Shown here piece by piece: positions 42,942 to 52,945 of a stretch of 64,000 bases of DNA. Each line of letters opens with the position of its first letter. The first letter of the stretch is position 1. A program made the translations under genes and the position numbers. A model generated the notes under the pieces. That model was not told where the DNA came from and did not search any database. It saw only the letters and a program-made list of their open reading frames with translations. This DNA comes from Corallococcus silvisoli (GTDB taxonomy: Bacteria; Myxococcota; Myxococcia; Myxococcales; Myxococcaceae): the NCBI RefSeq assembly GCF_009909145.1, contig NZ_JAAAPJ010000026.1, positions 1-64,000 on the forward strand, given 5' to 3'.

Positions 42942-44357
42942 GTGCCCAACCTCATCTCTCGCGGCATCTTCAACCTGCTCTTCGGTTCGAAGCGCAAGGC
43001 GTTCGCCTCCCTCCCGGGGCCCCCGCCGGGAATCCTCGGCACCGCTGGGGACTTCCTGGGCGCTTCGCCCTGGGACGTCTGCGCGCGCTACGGCCGCGAG
43101 TACGGTGGCGTCACCCTCATCTGGATGGGACCCAACCCCGGGTTGGTCCTCAACGACCCCGCGCTCATCGCGGAGGTGTACGAGTCCCCGCGCCGGATGG
43201 AGTTCGAGAAGGGGAACATCAGCGAGCAGATCCGTCCCACGGTGACGAACGACACGGTCTTCATCGCGAAGCTGAGCGAGGACTGGGCGGAGCGGCGCCA
43301 GATGGAGCCCATGGCCCAGCCGTGGTCCTCCGACTGGCTGGCCGAGCAGGTGGTCCCGATGCAGGCGGCCATCTCCGAGTCCGTGGACGCCCTGCTGAAG
43401 GAGGGCGTCCACGACCTGACCCCCGCGCTGCGTCGGCTGACCTTCGATGCCTTCTCGGTCGCCACCGTGGGCGAGAAGATGCCGGATCAGGTGTTCGAGG
43501 ACTTCATGCTGCTCGCGAAGGGGGCGGACGCGCGCATCCAGGCGAAGCTGCCCCTGAAGTTCGTCAAGCCGCCCAAGGGCTTCGACGAAGCCAAGGCGCG
43601 CTTCTACGGCCAGTTCGCGGACCGGGTGCGCGCGGCGCGCAAGCACCCGAAGCCCCACGCCGTGGACACGCTGTCGTGGATGCTGCGGGAGAACCCCGGC
43701 ATGGACGACCAGATGCTGGCGCACCTCCTGGGGGGCACGTTCTACGGAGGGGCCTTCTCCTCGAGCGTCACGCTGGTCGGCGCGTTCCACCAGCTCCAGA
43801 AGCACCCCGACGCCGAAGCGCGCCTCGCCGCGGAGGCCGCCGCGCTGGCGGAGGGGCCGCTGTCCATCGGGAAGCTGGCGGGCGCGAAGTGGGTGGAGGC
43901 CGTCGTCCTGGAGGCCCTGCGCGTCCTCCCCGCGGTCCGGGTGATGACGCGCACGCCGTCGAAGGACGCGGAGCTGGCCGGGGTCACGCTGCCCGCGGGG
44001 GCGATGATCATGATCTCGAACCAGCACCTGCACCGGGACCCGGCGCACTGGCCGGAGCCGGACACCTTCAAGCCCGAGCGCTGGCTGGACGGCGGCGTCG
44101 CCCGCGATCCGCTGGGCAGCGGCTACTTCTTCCCGTTCGGCCGGGGGCCGCGCGCGTGCACGGGCGCGGACTTCGCGATGCTGTACCTGAAGACCGCCGT
44201 CGCCACCATCGCCGCGCGCGTGAAGGTCCACGTCGATTCGACGGAGCCGTTCGAAGAGGGCTTCTTCTTCGGGGTGGTGCTGCCGAAGGGCGTCACCGGG
44301 AAGCTCATCGCGCGCGAGGCCCAGGCCTCGCGGGGCGTGCAGGCCCGGAGCGCCTGA
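42942..44357 (+). CDS. cytochrome P450, candidate oxylipin-converting enzyme
   Basis: 471 residues. The heme-ligand motif FGRGPRAC (Cys406) and ExxR (Glu324-Arg327) are intact, and RTPSKDAELAG-like strands lie between. The I-helix region reads GGTFYGGAFSSSVTL (264-278): the usual acid-Thr pair is replaced by Phe/Ser, as in P450s that rearrange hydroperoxides rather than activate O2. GTG 42942 has GGAG eight bases upstream. It sits directly behind a lipoxygenase, which would make the hydroperoxide substrate. Hydroperoxide lyase/allene-oxide-synthase-like chemistry is inference; a normal monooxygenase is the alternative. Confidence 0.9.
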   Translation: MPNLISRGIFNLLFGSKRKAFASLPGPPPGILGTAGDFLGASPWDVCARYGREYGGVTLIWMGPNPGLVLNDPALIAEVYESPRRMEFEKGNISEQIRPTVTNDTVFIAKLSEDWAERRQMEPMAQPWSSDWLAEQVVPMQAAISESVDALLKEGVHDLTPALRRLTFDAFSVATVGEKMPDQVFEDFMLLAKGADARIQAKLPLKFVKPPKGFDEAKARFYGQFADRVRAARKHPKPHAVDTLSWMLRENPGMDDQMLAHLLGGTFYGGAFSSSVTLVGAFHQLQKHPDAEARLAAEAAALAEGPLSIGKLAGAKWVEAVVLEALRVLPAVRVMTRTPSKDAELAGVTLPAGAMIMISNQHLHRDPAHWPEPDTFKPERWLDGGVARDPLGSGYFFPFGRGPRACTGADFAMLYLKTAVATIAARVKVHVDSTEPFEEGFFFGVVLPKGVTGKLIAREAQASRGVQARSA

Positions 44358-44375
44358 GCGGTCATTGGGCGGGGC

Positions 44376-45124
44376 TCAGGCCGCGTCGTGGAAGATGATG
44401 CCGGCCGTGTGCCGCTGTCCGGCGCGCACACGGCTGACCCCGTGCCGGAGGTTGACGCGGTAGGTGCCCCGCGTGCCCTGCACCGGGCGGTGATGCACCG
44501 CGAAGACGACCGCGTCCCCCTGGCGGAGCGGGACGACCTCCGCGCGCGACTGCATCCGGGGACGCTGCTCCGTCAGCACGAACTCGCCGCCGGTGAAGTC
44601 GCGCCCCGGCTCGGAGAGGAGGAGGGCCACCTGGAGCGGGAAGACGTGCTCCCCATACAGGTCCTGGTGCAGGCAGTTGTAGTCGTCCACGCCATAGCGC
44701 AGGAGCAGCGGCGTGGGCCGCACCTGTCCCGCTTCGTGACAGCGCGCGAGGAAGTCCGCGTGCGTGTCCGGATACCGCACGTCGATGCCCATCGCCGCGT
44801 TCCACCGGTTCGCGATGGGCGCCAGGCACGGGTAGAGCGCCGTGCGCAGCTCCGACACCGTGGCCGGGAGCGGATGGTCGAAGTATTTGTATTCGCCCCG
44901 CCCGAAGCCGTGGCGCGCCATCACCACGCGGCTGCGAAACGCCTGCTCCACGTCGTAGAGGCGGGCCAGCGCCTCGCACTCCGCGGGCGTGAGCAGCCGC
45001 TCCAGGGGCGCGCAGCCCCGGGCGTCCAGCTCCCGTCCGGTCCCCTCCCAATCCACCGCCCGCACCCGCTCCCCGACGCCCTCCGGGGCGCGGGCCGCGA
45101 GCGCCCCGACGCGGCGCCGGGGGC

Positions 45125-45128
<4 letters not shown>
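44376..45128 (-). CDS. 2OG-Fe(II) oxygenase (DUF2086/PF09859-like)
   Basis: 250 residues. Iron ligands His154-x-Asp156 in HQDLYGEH and distal His229 in RVNLRHGVSRV, with TAGIIFHDAA at the C-terminus. This layout matches the oxygenase family often found beside ada. GEYKYFDHPLP near 78-87 is also typical. The ATG overlaps the stop of ada (ATGA), so it is translated with it and probably induced by alkylation damage. A role in direct reversal of alkylation or in modifying a nucleic acid or protein is inference. Confidence 0.88.
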
Positions 45129-46198
<1,070 letters not shown>

Positions 46199-46301
46199 GT
46201 GTCTTGCCTCCCTTCGAGAGCGGTCTTCATGACCACGATGGGAAACCTAACCCCCGGTCCGGAGGCCAGCACTCCGGGCCTTGCGGTCGAATTCGGGAGC
46301 A

Positions 46302-46333
46302 CCCCCGCGTCCGGGGACACCGGAGCGCGGGGG
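46302..46333 (-). terminator. strong hairpin after deoxyhypusine-synthase-like gene
   Basis: CCCCCGCG-TCCGG (46302-46314) pairs with CCGGA-GCGCGGGGG (46320-46333), with one bulged base and a five-base loop. It lies 13 bases past the stop of the minus-strand gene. There is no T-run on either side, so it may block or stabilise rather than terminate by itself. Confidence 0.4.
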
Positions 46334-46346
46334 CCAGGGCACCCCG

Positions 46347-47378
46347 CTACCCGCAGGCGTCCACGAGCCGCCGCTCCGGCCGCTGCTCCCAGCCGCGCCC
46401 GTGGAAGGCGGCGCCCACCACCAGCGGCATCGTCACGGTCGCCTCTCCGTACACCATCTGCTCATGCACGGTGGACACCTTGCCCCAACTGCTGGCCTCG
46501 CGCAGCGTGGAGCCGGACAGCGCGCCGTCCCGTTCGTCCGCCACGGTGAGCTGCACCGCGTACTTGTGCATGGACACCGGCTGCTCCACGAAGTCCGCCG
46601 CCACCACGATGTCCTGGGCGAAGTTCTTCGGCACGCCGCCGCCCACCATGAACAGCCCCGAGTCCTCCATCCGGAGCCGGCACTTCGTCAGCTCCAGGAA
46701 GTCCCTCGCGCTGTCGATGGACACCCGCGGCTTCCCCTCGCGGTGCCACTGGTGGTGCACCAGCCCGAAGCCCGCCGAGCAGTCGCTGAAGGCCGGGACG
46801 AAGATGGGCACGCCCGCCTCATGCGCGGCCAGCACCACGCTGTCGCGCGCCTTGCCGTGCTTCACCAGGTAGCGGCCCATCTCCCCGATGAACTCCCGCG
46901 AGGAGTACGGGCGCGGCTCCAGCCCGGACGCGATGCGCGCGATGGTGGCGTCGCACTCTCGCAGCTGGTCCTCGTCGATGTACGTGTCGTAGATGCGGTC
47001 GATGTGCAGCTCGCGCAGCGCGTTGTCGTCCGCGTCCGCGCGGCCCTTGTAGTGGCGGTAGCCCAGGGCCTCGAAGAAGTCCTGGTCCACGATGAGCGCG
47101 CCCGTGGACACGATGGCGTCCACCATCCGGTGACGCACCATGTCCACCACCACCTGCTTCAGCCCGGCGGAGAACAGGCTGCCGGCGAGGCAGAGGATGA
47201 CGCCGCACCGCTCGTCACGGAGCATGGCGTCATAGAGCGTGGTGGCGCGGCTCAGGTTGCGCGCCTGGAAGGCCATCTGGCCCATGGCCTGGACCAGGGG
47301 CCGCACGTCGAAGGCCTTGATGTCGATGTGCTGGATGACGTCGCGGAGCAGCTCGGTCCTGCTGGGAGTCGTTGTCAC
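46347..47378 (-). CDS. deoxyhypusine synthase family protein
   Basis: About 343 residues. NAD-dependent aminobutyl transferase fold: LAGSLFSAGLKQVVVDM, DAIVSTGALIVDQDFFE, VPIFVPAFSDCSAGFGL and the Lys-bearing motif GGGVPKNF (Lys251). Archaea and eukaryotes use this fold to modify eIF5A; bacteria lack eIF5A, and bacterial members make polyamines such as homospermidine or act on unknown targets. GTG 47378 is the probable start; upstream codons are not conserved-looking. No polyamine gene is adjacent, so the reaction is unknown. Confidence 0.88.
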   Translation of the reverse strand: MTTTPSRTELLRDVIQHIDIKAFDVRPLVQAMGQMAFQARNLSRATTLYDAMLRDERCGVILCLAGSLFSAGLKQVVVDMVRHRMVDAIVSTGALIVDQDFFEALGYRHYKGRADADDNALRELHIDRIYDTYIDEDQLRECDATIARIASGLEPRPYSSREFIGEMGRYLVKHGKARDSVVLAAHEAGVPIFVPAFSDCSAGFGLVHHQWHREGKPRVSIDSARDFLELTKCRLRMEDSGLFMVGGGVPKNFAQDIVVAADFVEQPVSMHKYAVQLTVADERDGALSGSTLREASSWGKVSTVHEQMVYGEATVTMPLVVGAAFHGRGWEQRPERRLVDACG

Positions 47379-47617
47379 GGCGGGTGTACCCCGACGGCCA
47401 TGGATGGAGGTCGGGAGGCCCTGGGCCGACAACAAGCGCCACCCGAGACGTCCTACGGTCCGGCCTCGGAGGAGGGGGGACCGCCATCGGAGACGTCAGG
47501 TGGCGTGCGACACGCGCTCCCTACCACGGCGACCGGGCGGGGGCGAGCAATGCGTGCCTGCACGCTCGCGGATGACGTGACAGGATGCCGCACCCCACCT
47601 TCCAGGATGAGCAAGCC

Positions 47618-50600
47618 ATGCCCCACCTCCGACTGATGTGGAAGCAATCCCGTCTGCTCTGGCCCACGCTGGCCGCATGCGCCGCGGCCCCCGTCTGGGC
47701 CGCCCCCGCGCCCGTCGCCGTCCCCAACGCCGGCTTCGAAGCCGCCGCGCCCACGGGCCTCCCCGAGGGCTGGTCCGCGTCCGGACAGGGCAAGGTGTCC
47801 ACCCGCTCCGACGCGAAGGCCGAGGGCAGCCGCAGCCTCGTCATCGAGAGCCCCCAGGGTGGCGCGGAGACCACGGTGCAGTCCGAACCCGTGAAGCTCC
47901 AGGTGGGGCGCCTCTACCGGCTGAGCGCCTGGGTTCGCACGAAGGGCGTGCAGGCGGACGCGCAGGCCCGCTACCCCACGGCGCTGGGCGCGTGTCTGTC
48001 CATGCAGAGCTTCCCCTTCACCAACTGCTCACCGCCGCAGGGCGCGGACGCCAGCGGCCGGGTGCAGGTGCTCTTCTTCGCCACCAGCGCCAGCGACCGC
48101 GTGCGGGCGCACCTGGGCCACAACGGCAAGGCGACCGGCACCGCGTGGTTCGACGACGTGAAGCTGGAGGAGGTGGACGACATCACCGCGTATGTCCCCA
48201 TGGAGAGCGTGCGCTGGGCGGGCAAGGGCTTCCGGTATGACGACGGCGGCTGGGTGTACGTGCACATCGAGGGCGAGCCCTACGAGCGCGGCCGTCAGTT
48301 CGGCGAGCTCGTGTCGCAGGAGATCGTCCGCTACATCGACAAGCTGGGCGTCCAGAAGGACAAGGCGGACTCCGCGAAGGGCTGGGCGCAGGTGCGCCTG
48401 CTGGCGGACTCGCTGTTCCTGCGCCGCTTCGACCCCGAGTACCTGGAGGAGATGAAGGGCATCGCCGACGGCGCGAACGTGGGCGGCGCGAAGTTCAAGG
48501 GGCCGGACCAGAAGGAGCGCGACCTGGATGTGCTGGACATCGTCGCGCTCAACTCCGCCGTGGACCTGGGCCAGCTGGAGGACGCCAACCGCGTGACGGC
48601 GTCCCCTCTGTCCGGCCGCACCTTCCTCAAGGGCGAGGACGAGAACGGCCGGGCGGGGGAGGGCGACCACTGCTCGTCGTTCGTGGCCACGAAGTCCGCG
48701 ACGAAGGACGGCCGCGTCGTCATGGGGCAGATCTTCATGTGGAACGGCTACACCGGCGTCCACTGGGACGTGGTGCTGGACGTGCAGCCCACCAAGGGCC
48801 ACCGCTTCGTGATGCAGACCTTCCCGGGCGGCATCCACAGCGGCTCGGACTGGATGGTCAACGACGCGGGCCTCGTCATCGGTGAGACGACGGTGGGCCA
48901 GACGCCCTTCAACATCGACGGCACCCCGCAGAGCAACCGCATCCGCCGGGCCGCGCAGTACGCCTCCTCCATCGACGACGTGGAGCGCATCCTCAAGGAC
49001 CGCAACAACGGCCTCTACACCAACGACTGGACGCTGGCGGACACGAAGACGGACGAGGGCGCGTGCCTGCTGCTGGGCACCGCGAAGACGCGCCTGTGGC
49101 GCACGGGCGCCAAGGGCAAGGTGGCGGACACGCCCGGAAACCTGAAGGACTTCATCTGGGCCAACAACAACAACCGCGACCCGGAGGTCCGCAAGGAGTC
49201 CCTGCCCAACGCGAACAACGCCCCGGTGGACCTGGCCTTCAACACCTGGAACCGCGACATCGCCTTCCAGGAGGCCTATGCCCAGTACGGCAAGGGCGGC
49301 TTCGACGTGGACAGCGCCACGCGGATGATGGCCTCCAGCCCCATCAATCGCCCCCACGCGTGTGACGGCAAGGTCACCACGTCGGAGATGGCGGAGAAGC
49401 TGATGTTCCTGGCCCACTACGGCAAGACGACGCTGCGCGAGAAGATGGTGGGCAGCCGCTGGATTCCCGACCTGCCCGGCGCCACGCCGCACCTGTCCCT
49501 GGGCTACACCGCCTTCAGCCCCATCTACGTCGCGGATCAGCTGAAGGCGGCGAAGGCGAAGCAGAAGCCCGAGCCCAAGGAGGAGAAGCCCAAGCGCGAC
49601 TTCGCCCGCGTGAAGGACGCGCTCTCCTTCGACGAGAAGCTGCTCTGGGCCAACACCGTGTTCCCCGCGACGGACGCGGACAACTGGTTCGTCAGCGGCT
49701 CGGCCGCGTACTGGACCCAGGTCAAGGACCTGCCGGAAGGGGACGACCTCTCCAAGGCCTTCGACGCCCAGCGCGACACGCTCGCGGAGCTCAACGCCCG
49801 CTACCTCTACCTGACGGCGCGCGAGGGCGACGTGGTGCCCACCGCCGCGCGCACGGACTACGGCCGCTATGGCACGTACGCGGTGCCGCGCATCAAGGGC
49901 ACGTACCTGCTGCACCAGCTGCGGCTGACGCTGGGCAACGCGAAGTTCGCGAAGGTGATGGGCGCGGTGCACACGAAGTTCGCGAACAAGAAGCTCACCA
50001 CCCAGGACTTCATCCGCACCGCCTCGGAGGCCGCGGGCCAGGACGTCTCGCCGCTCGTGAAGCAGTGGGTGGAGCGCGGCGGCCTGCCCGCGCCGCGCCT
50101 GACGTCCCGTGCCCAGAAGGCGAAGGAGGGCTACGAGGTGACGCTGAAGGTGGACCAGTCCGGCACGCCCTGGCGCTTCGCCACGCTGGTGGAGGTGCAG
50201 ACGGAGAAGGGGGCCGTGGTGGAGCGCGTGGAGGTGAAGGGGGCCAGCGACACCTTCACGGTGAAGGTCGCGGACCGGCCGGTGCGCGTGGTGTTCAACG
50301 TGGGCAATGACATCCCCGTGGCCCGCGAGCGCTACCAGACCCTGGCCAACACGCTGGACGACTGGGAGAGGCTGCTCTTCGTGTACGGCTCCGCGCGCCA
50401 GGTGGAGTCCATGCGCACGCTGGCGCTGAACTACCGCGAGCAGCTGGCGGACGCGTCCCCGGAGAAGCTGGCGCCGCTCAAGCCGGACGCGGAGGTGACG
50501 GACGCGGAGCTGGCGGACCGCGACCTCGTCGTCTTCGGTGGCGCGGAGGACAACGGGCTGCTGGCGCGGCTGGCCTCGGAGAAGAAGCTGCCGGTGGAGC

Positions 50601-50890
50601 TGGGACGGCGGTTCTTCCGCTGGCAGGGCAAGACGTATGGCCGCGCGGATGACGGCCTCGCCATGGCGCTGCCCAACCCCTGGAACCCGAAGCGCACGCT
50701 CTACCTCTTCGTCGCCAACAGCGGCCTGGAGCTGTGGCACATGACGCGCTCCTTCCAGCGCGGCCTCCAGAGCTGGGCCCTGTTCCGCGCGGGCGAGGTG
50801 AGCGGCAAGGGCTTCCACACCCCTGACGGCCTCACCCAGGAGCTGTCCGTGGAGCTGCCCGCGCCCAAGCTGGGCATGCTCACGCCGTAG
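47618..50890 (+). CDS. secreted chimeric protein: C45/phospholipase-B-like hydrolase with M1-like C-terminus
   Basis: About 1,090 residues with a signal peptide (ending AAPVWAAP). First comes a carbohydrate-binding-like beta sandwich (about 35-185; VPNAGFE, GWSASGQG, WFDDVKLEEV). Next is an Ntn-hydrolase part (about 200-640) with EPYERGRQFGELV and the probable nucleophile Cys352 in EGDHCSSFVATKS, as in peptidase C45 or phospholipase B-like proteins. The remainder (about 660-1090) resembles the C-terminal helical half of M1 aminopeptidases (KQWVERGGLPAPRL) without a zinc motif. The combination is unusual. Acyl or amide hydrolysis outside the cell is the best guess. Confidence 0.85.
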   Translation: MPHLRLMWKQSRLLWPTLAACAAAPVWAAPAPVAVPNAGFEAAAPTGLPEGWSASGQGKVSTRSDAKAEGSRSLVIESPQGGAETTVQSEPVKLQVGRLYRLSAWVRTKGVQADAQARYPTALGACLSMQSFPFTNCSPPQGADASGRVQVLFFATSASDRVRAHLGHNGKATGTAWFDDVKLEEVDDITAYVPMESVRWAGKGFRYDDGGWVYVHIEGEPYERGRQFGELVSQEIVRYIDKLGVQKDKADSAKGWAQVRLLADSLFLRRFDPEYLEEMKGIADGANVGGAKFKGPDQKERDLDVLDIVALNSAVDLGQLEDANRVTASPLSGRTFLKGEDENGRAGEGDHCSSFVATKSATKDGRVVMGQIFMWNGYTGVHWDVVLDVQPTKGHRFVMQTFPGGIHSGSDWMVNDAGLVIGETTVGQTPFNIDGTPQSNRIRRAAQYASSIDDVERILKDRNNGLYTNDWTLADTKTDEGACLLLGTAKTRLWRTGAKGKVADTPGNLKDFIWANNNNRDPEVRKESLPNANNAPVDLAFNTWNRDIAFQEAYAQYGKGGFDVDSATRMMASSPINRPHACDGKVTTSEMAEKLMFLAHYGKTTLREKMVGSRWIPDLPGATPHLSLGYTAFSPIYVADQLKAAKAKQKPEPKEEKPKRDFARVKDALSFDEKLLWANTVFPATDADNWFVSGSAAYWTQVKDLPEGDDLSKAFDAQRDTLAELNARYLYLTAREGDVVPTAARTDYGRYGTYAVPRIKGTYLLHQLRLTLGNAKFAKVMGAVHTKFANKKLTTQDFIRTASEAAGQDVSPLVKQWVERGGLPAPRLTSRAQKAKEGYEVTLKVDQSGTPWRFATLVEVQTEKGAVVERVEVKGASDTFTVKVADRPVRVVFNVGNDIPVARERYQTLANTLDDWERLLFVYGSARQVESMRTLALNYREQLADASPEKLAPLKPDAEVTDAELADRDLVVFGGAEDNGLLARLASEKKLPVELGRRFFRWQGKTYGRADDGLAMALPNPWNPKRTLYLFVANSGLELWHMTRSFQRGLQSWALFRAGEVSGKGFHTPDGLTQELSVELPAPKLGMLTP

Positions 50891-50924
50891 CGTCAGGAGG
50901 GCCTGAAGGCAGCGAGGCTCCCTG

Positions 50925-50960
50925 GGGCGCGCTCGTGGGGGATGTTCGCCACGAGCGCCC
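50925..50960. terminator. bidirectional terminator-like hairpin
   Basis: GCTCGTGG (50931-50938) pairs with CCACGAGC (50949-50956), extended by GGGCG/CGCCC with a two-base bulge. It lies between two convergent genes. Lacks a clear T-run. Confidence 0.4.
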
Positions 50961-50978
50961 GCCGTACGCGAGGCCCGC

Positions 50979-51965
50979 TCACATTCCTGCGTCGGTCTGG
51001 GGGATCGCGGCGACCTCGAAGCTCAGCTCTTGCACGACGGTCTTGGGCGCCAAGGTGCCGGAGATCTTCAGCCCGGTATCCCGGGTGGTCTCCTGGACGG
51101 TGCAGACGGCGCCGTAACGACCCGTGCAGGGGTCGATTGAAACGACCGTGCACCGCGTTCGGGTCGTGAACTCCGCGCATGACTTGCACTCGTTCACGCT
51201 GGCCCACGAATCGATTTCGTCCTCGAGCTCCGGCCACGCCTTGCGCGGAGCTGGGGACTCGCGCCAACGGGTGGCCTCCTCGCAAGCCTTCCTCGCGCAC
51301 GTCTGCTCATTCGCCCCCTTCTTCGATGCGCACTCGAGGGTGCGCGTCGACACGACCTCCGAGTCCTCGCAGGTCCAATCGGGCGTCGCCCCCATGCCCC
51401 GGAGCGTCTCCTCGGAGTCCAGGGCGATGCTCAGATTGGAGCAGGGCAGGTCTCCCTGTTGCGCGCAGTCGAGCCGCGCGGGGCATGTGCCTTCGGCACA
51501 GGACAGGACCACCAGACCCGCGCTTTGCTCCTCGTGGTACGTGTAGCCCGGGAGCTCGAGCTTGTGGCCGCAGGCGGCGATGCGCTGCCCGCACGCGAGT
51601 TCCTTGGGGACCTCGATGGGCGCGCAGCTGCCGTCACTCGTTACGCCCTGGGGTGCGAGGTTCACGCCCGCGAGCCCCAGGTTGAAGTACGCCGACTTGC
51701 GGACCTTCTCGTCGCCGTAGCGCACCGCGAGGTTCGAGGCATGGATGGACTCCGTCTTCTTCCCACGCTTCAGCTCGCAGAGCCCGAGGTCCGCCCAGAT
51801 CGCACCTCGGATCCGGTCGGCCTCGGCGGCCTTCCGCAACAAGGGGCAGGCTCGCGCGAAGTCCTTCTCGCGAAACGAGGCGAGGCCGGCCTTCCAGTCG
51901 TCGTCCGAGGACCGGGCGAGCGCGGGCGTGGTGACGAGCAGGAAGAGGACGAGGACCGAACGCAT
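50979..51965 (-). CDS. secreted Cys-rich protein with TPR-like N-terminus, hypothetical
   Basis: 328 residues. A signal peptide (LVLFLLVTTPALA) is followed by a TPR-like helical region (WKAGLASFREKDFARACPLL, then AIWADLGLCELKRGK). From about 125 it has many cysteines in pairs (CGQRIAACGHKLELPG, CAEGTCPARLDC, CTEDSEVV-type segments), suggesting a disulfide-rich periplasmic or secreted protein. No family recognised. GGAG ten bases before ATG 51965 supports the start; the longer frame from 52373 is unsupported. Confidence 0.75.
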   Translation of the reverse strand: MRSVLVLFLLVTTPALARSSDDDWKAGLASFREKDFARACPLLRKAAEADRIRGAIWADLGLCELKRGKKTESIHASNLAVRYGDEKVRKSAYFNLGLAGVNLAPQGVTSDGSCAPIEVPKELACGQRIAACGHKLELPGYTYHEEQSAGLVVLSCAEGTCPARLDCAQQGDLPCSNLSIALDSEETLRGMGATPDWTCEDSEVVSTRTLECASKKGANEQTCARKACEEATRWRESPAPRKAWPELEDEIDSWASVNECKSCAEFTTRTRCTVVSIDPCTGRYGAVCTVQETTRDTGLKISGTLAPKTVVQELSFEVAAIPQTDAGM

Positions 51966-52242
51966 GCGGAAAGTCTCCAAACGGGGTGTGGCTTCTCTCG
52001 TGGCCTCCGCTCGATTTGCAAGGCTCGCACCACCCCGTCCGCCCCAGCAATCCGCCTGGGCCGTGGCTGTCCAGCCACGGTCTTGTGTGCCCGGGCGTGG
52101 CCGAAATGCGTCACGCCGCCGTCCTGCTCCCTCGCGCACCGATAGCTCCGGCCCACGGAGCGTGCTTCCGTCTGCTCCCATGACGAAGCCACCGAATCGC
52201 GGGGAGGTACAAGGCCGCGTGAAACCAGGAGGAGGCTGACGC

Positions 52243-52818
52243 GTGGACGAGTACGACTGGATCGCGGACTGGTATGCATCCCAACGCGCGGGCCACATGG
52301 GCGTTCCGGAGGTGACCGCGCTCGCGGCCTCGCTTCCGGCCGGCGCCTCGGTGCTGGACGTCGGCTGCGGCACGGGGTTGCCGCTGACGAAGGTGCTGCT
52401 GGAGCATGGCTGCCATGTGATGGGCGTGGACAGCTCCCGCGAGCTGCTGGCGCGCTTTCAAGAGAACTTCCCTCACGTGCCGGTGATCCATGCGCCCATC
52501 CAGTCGTGTGACCTACAGGCGCGAACGTTCGATGCCGCGATCGCTTGGGGAGTCCTGTTCCACCTGACCCACGAAGAGCAGGGACATGCGATCGCCAATA
52601 TCGCGAGGGCATTGAAGCCCGGCGCCGCGTTCCTCTTCACCTCGGGCGACGCCCACGGCTCCATCGATGGCGAGCCGATGAATGGCGTGCCGTTCCGCTA
52701 TCACTCGTACAGCGTCGACGGGTATCGGGACCTGCTGCGCGCGCACGGACTCACGCTGGAAGCGACGCGCACGGACGCAGGGGGGAACGTCTACTTCCTG
52801 TCGCTCAAGACGGGATGA
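52243..52818 (+). CDS. SAM-dependent class I methyltransferase
   Basis: 191 residues. The Rossmann-fold methyltransferase motif I is LDVGCGTGLPLTKVL, followed by the acidic end of strand 2 in VMGVDSS and a post-I region with IQSCDLQ. AIAWGVLFHL is motif II. It starts at GTG 52243 behind AGGAGGAGG. It could methylate a small molecule or protein; substrate unknown. Its direction matches the serine hydrolase downstream, separated by about 130 bases. Confidence 0.88.
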   Translation: MDEYDWIADWYASQRAGHMGVPEVTALAASLPAGASVLDVGCGTGLPLTKVLLEHGCHVMGVDSSRELLARFQENFPHVPVIHAPIQSCDLQARTFDAAIAWGVLFHLTHEEQGHAIANIARALKPGAAFLFTSGDAHGSIDGEPMNGVPFRYHSYSVDGYRDLLRAHGLTLEATRTDAGGNVYFLSLKTG

Positions 52819-52945
52819 GCAGCGAGGCACAGGCCGGAGGTCGAGCCGCCGCGGACGGCCTGCTCCGCAATCGTTTGCGCCGCGCATCGTAGGGGCTCTG
52901 GCGATCCCTCGCTGCATCCACGACCTTCATCCTGGCCAGGACGCC

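Noticed and set aside
48029..50818. 929-residue open frame opposite the chimeric hydrolase
   Set aside because: His/Leu/Arg-rich antisense shadow; no start signal.
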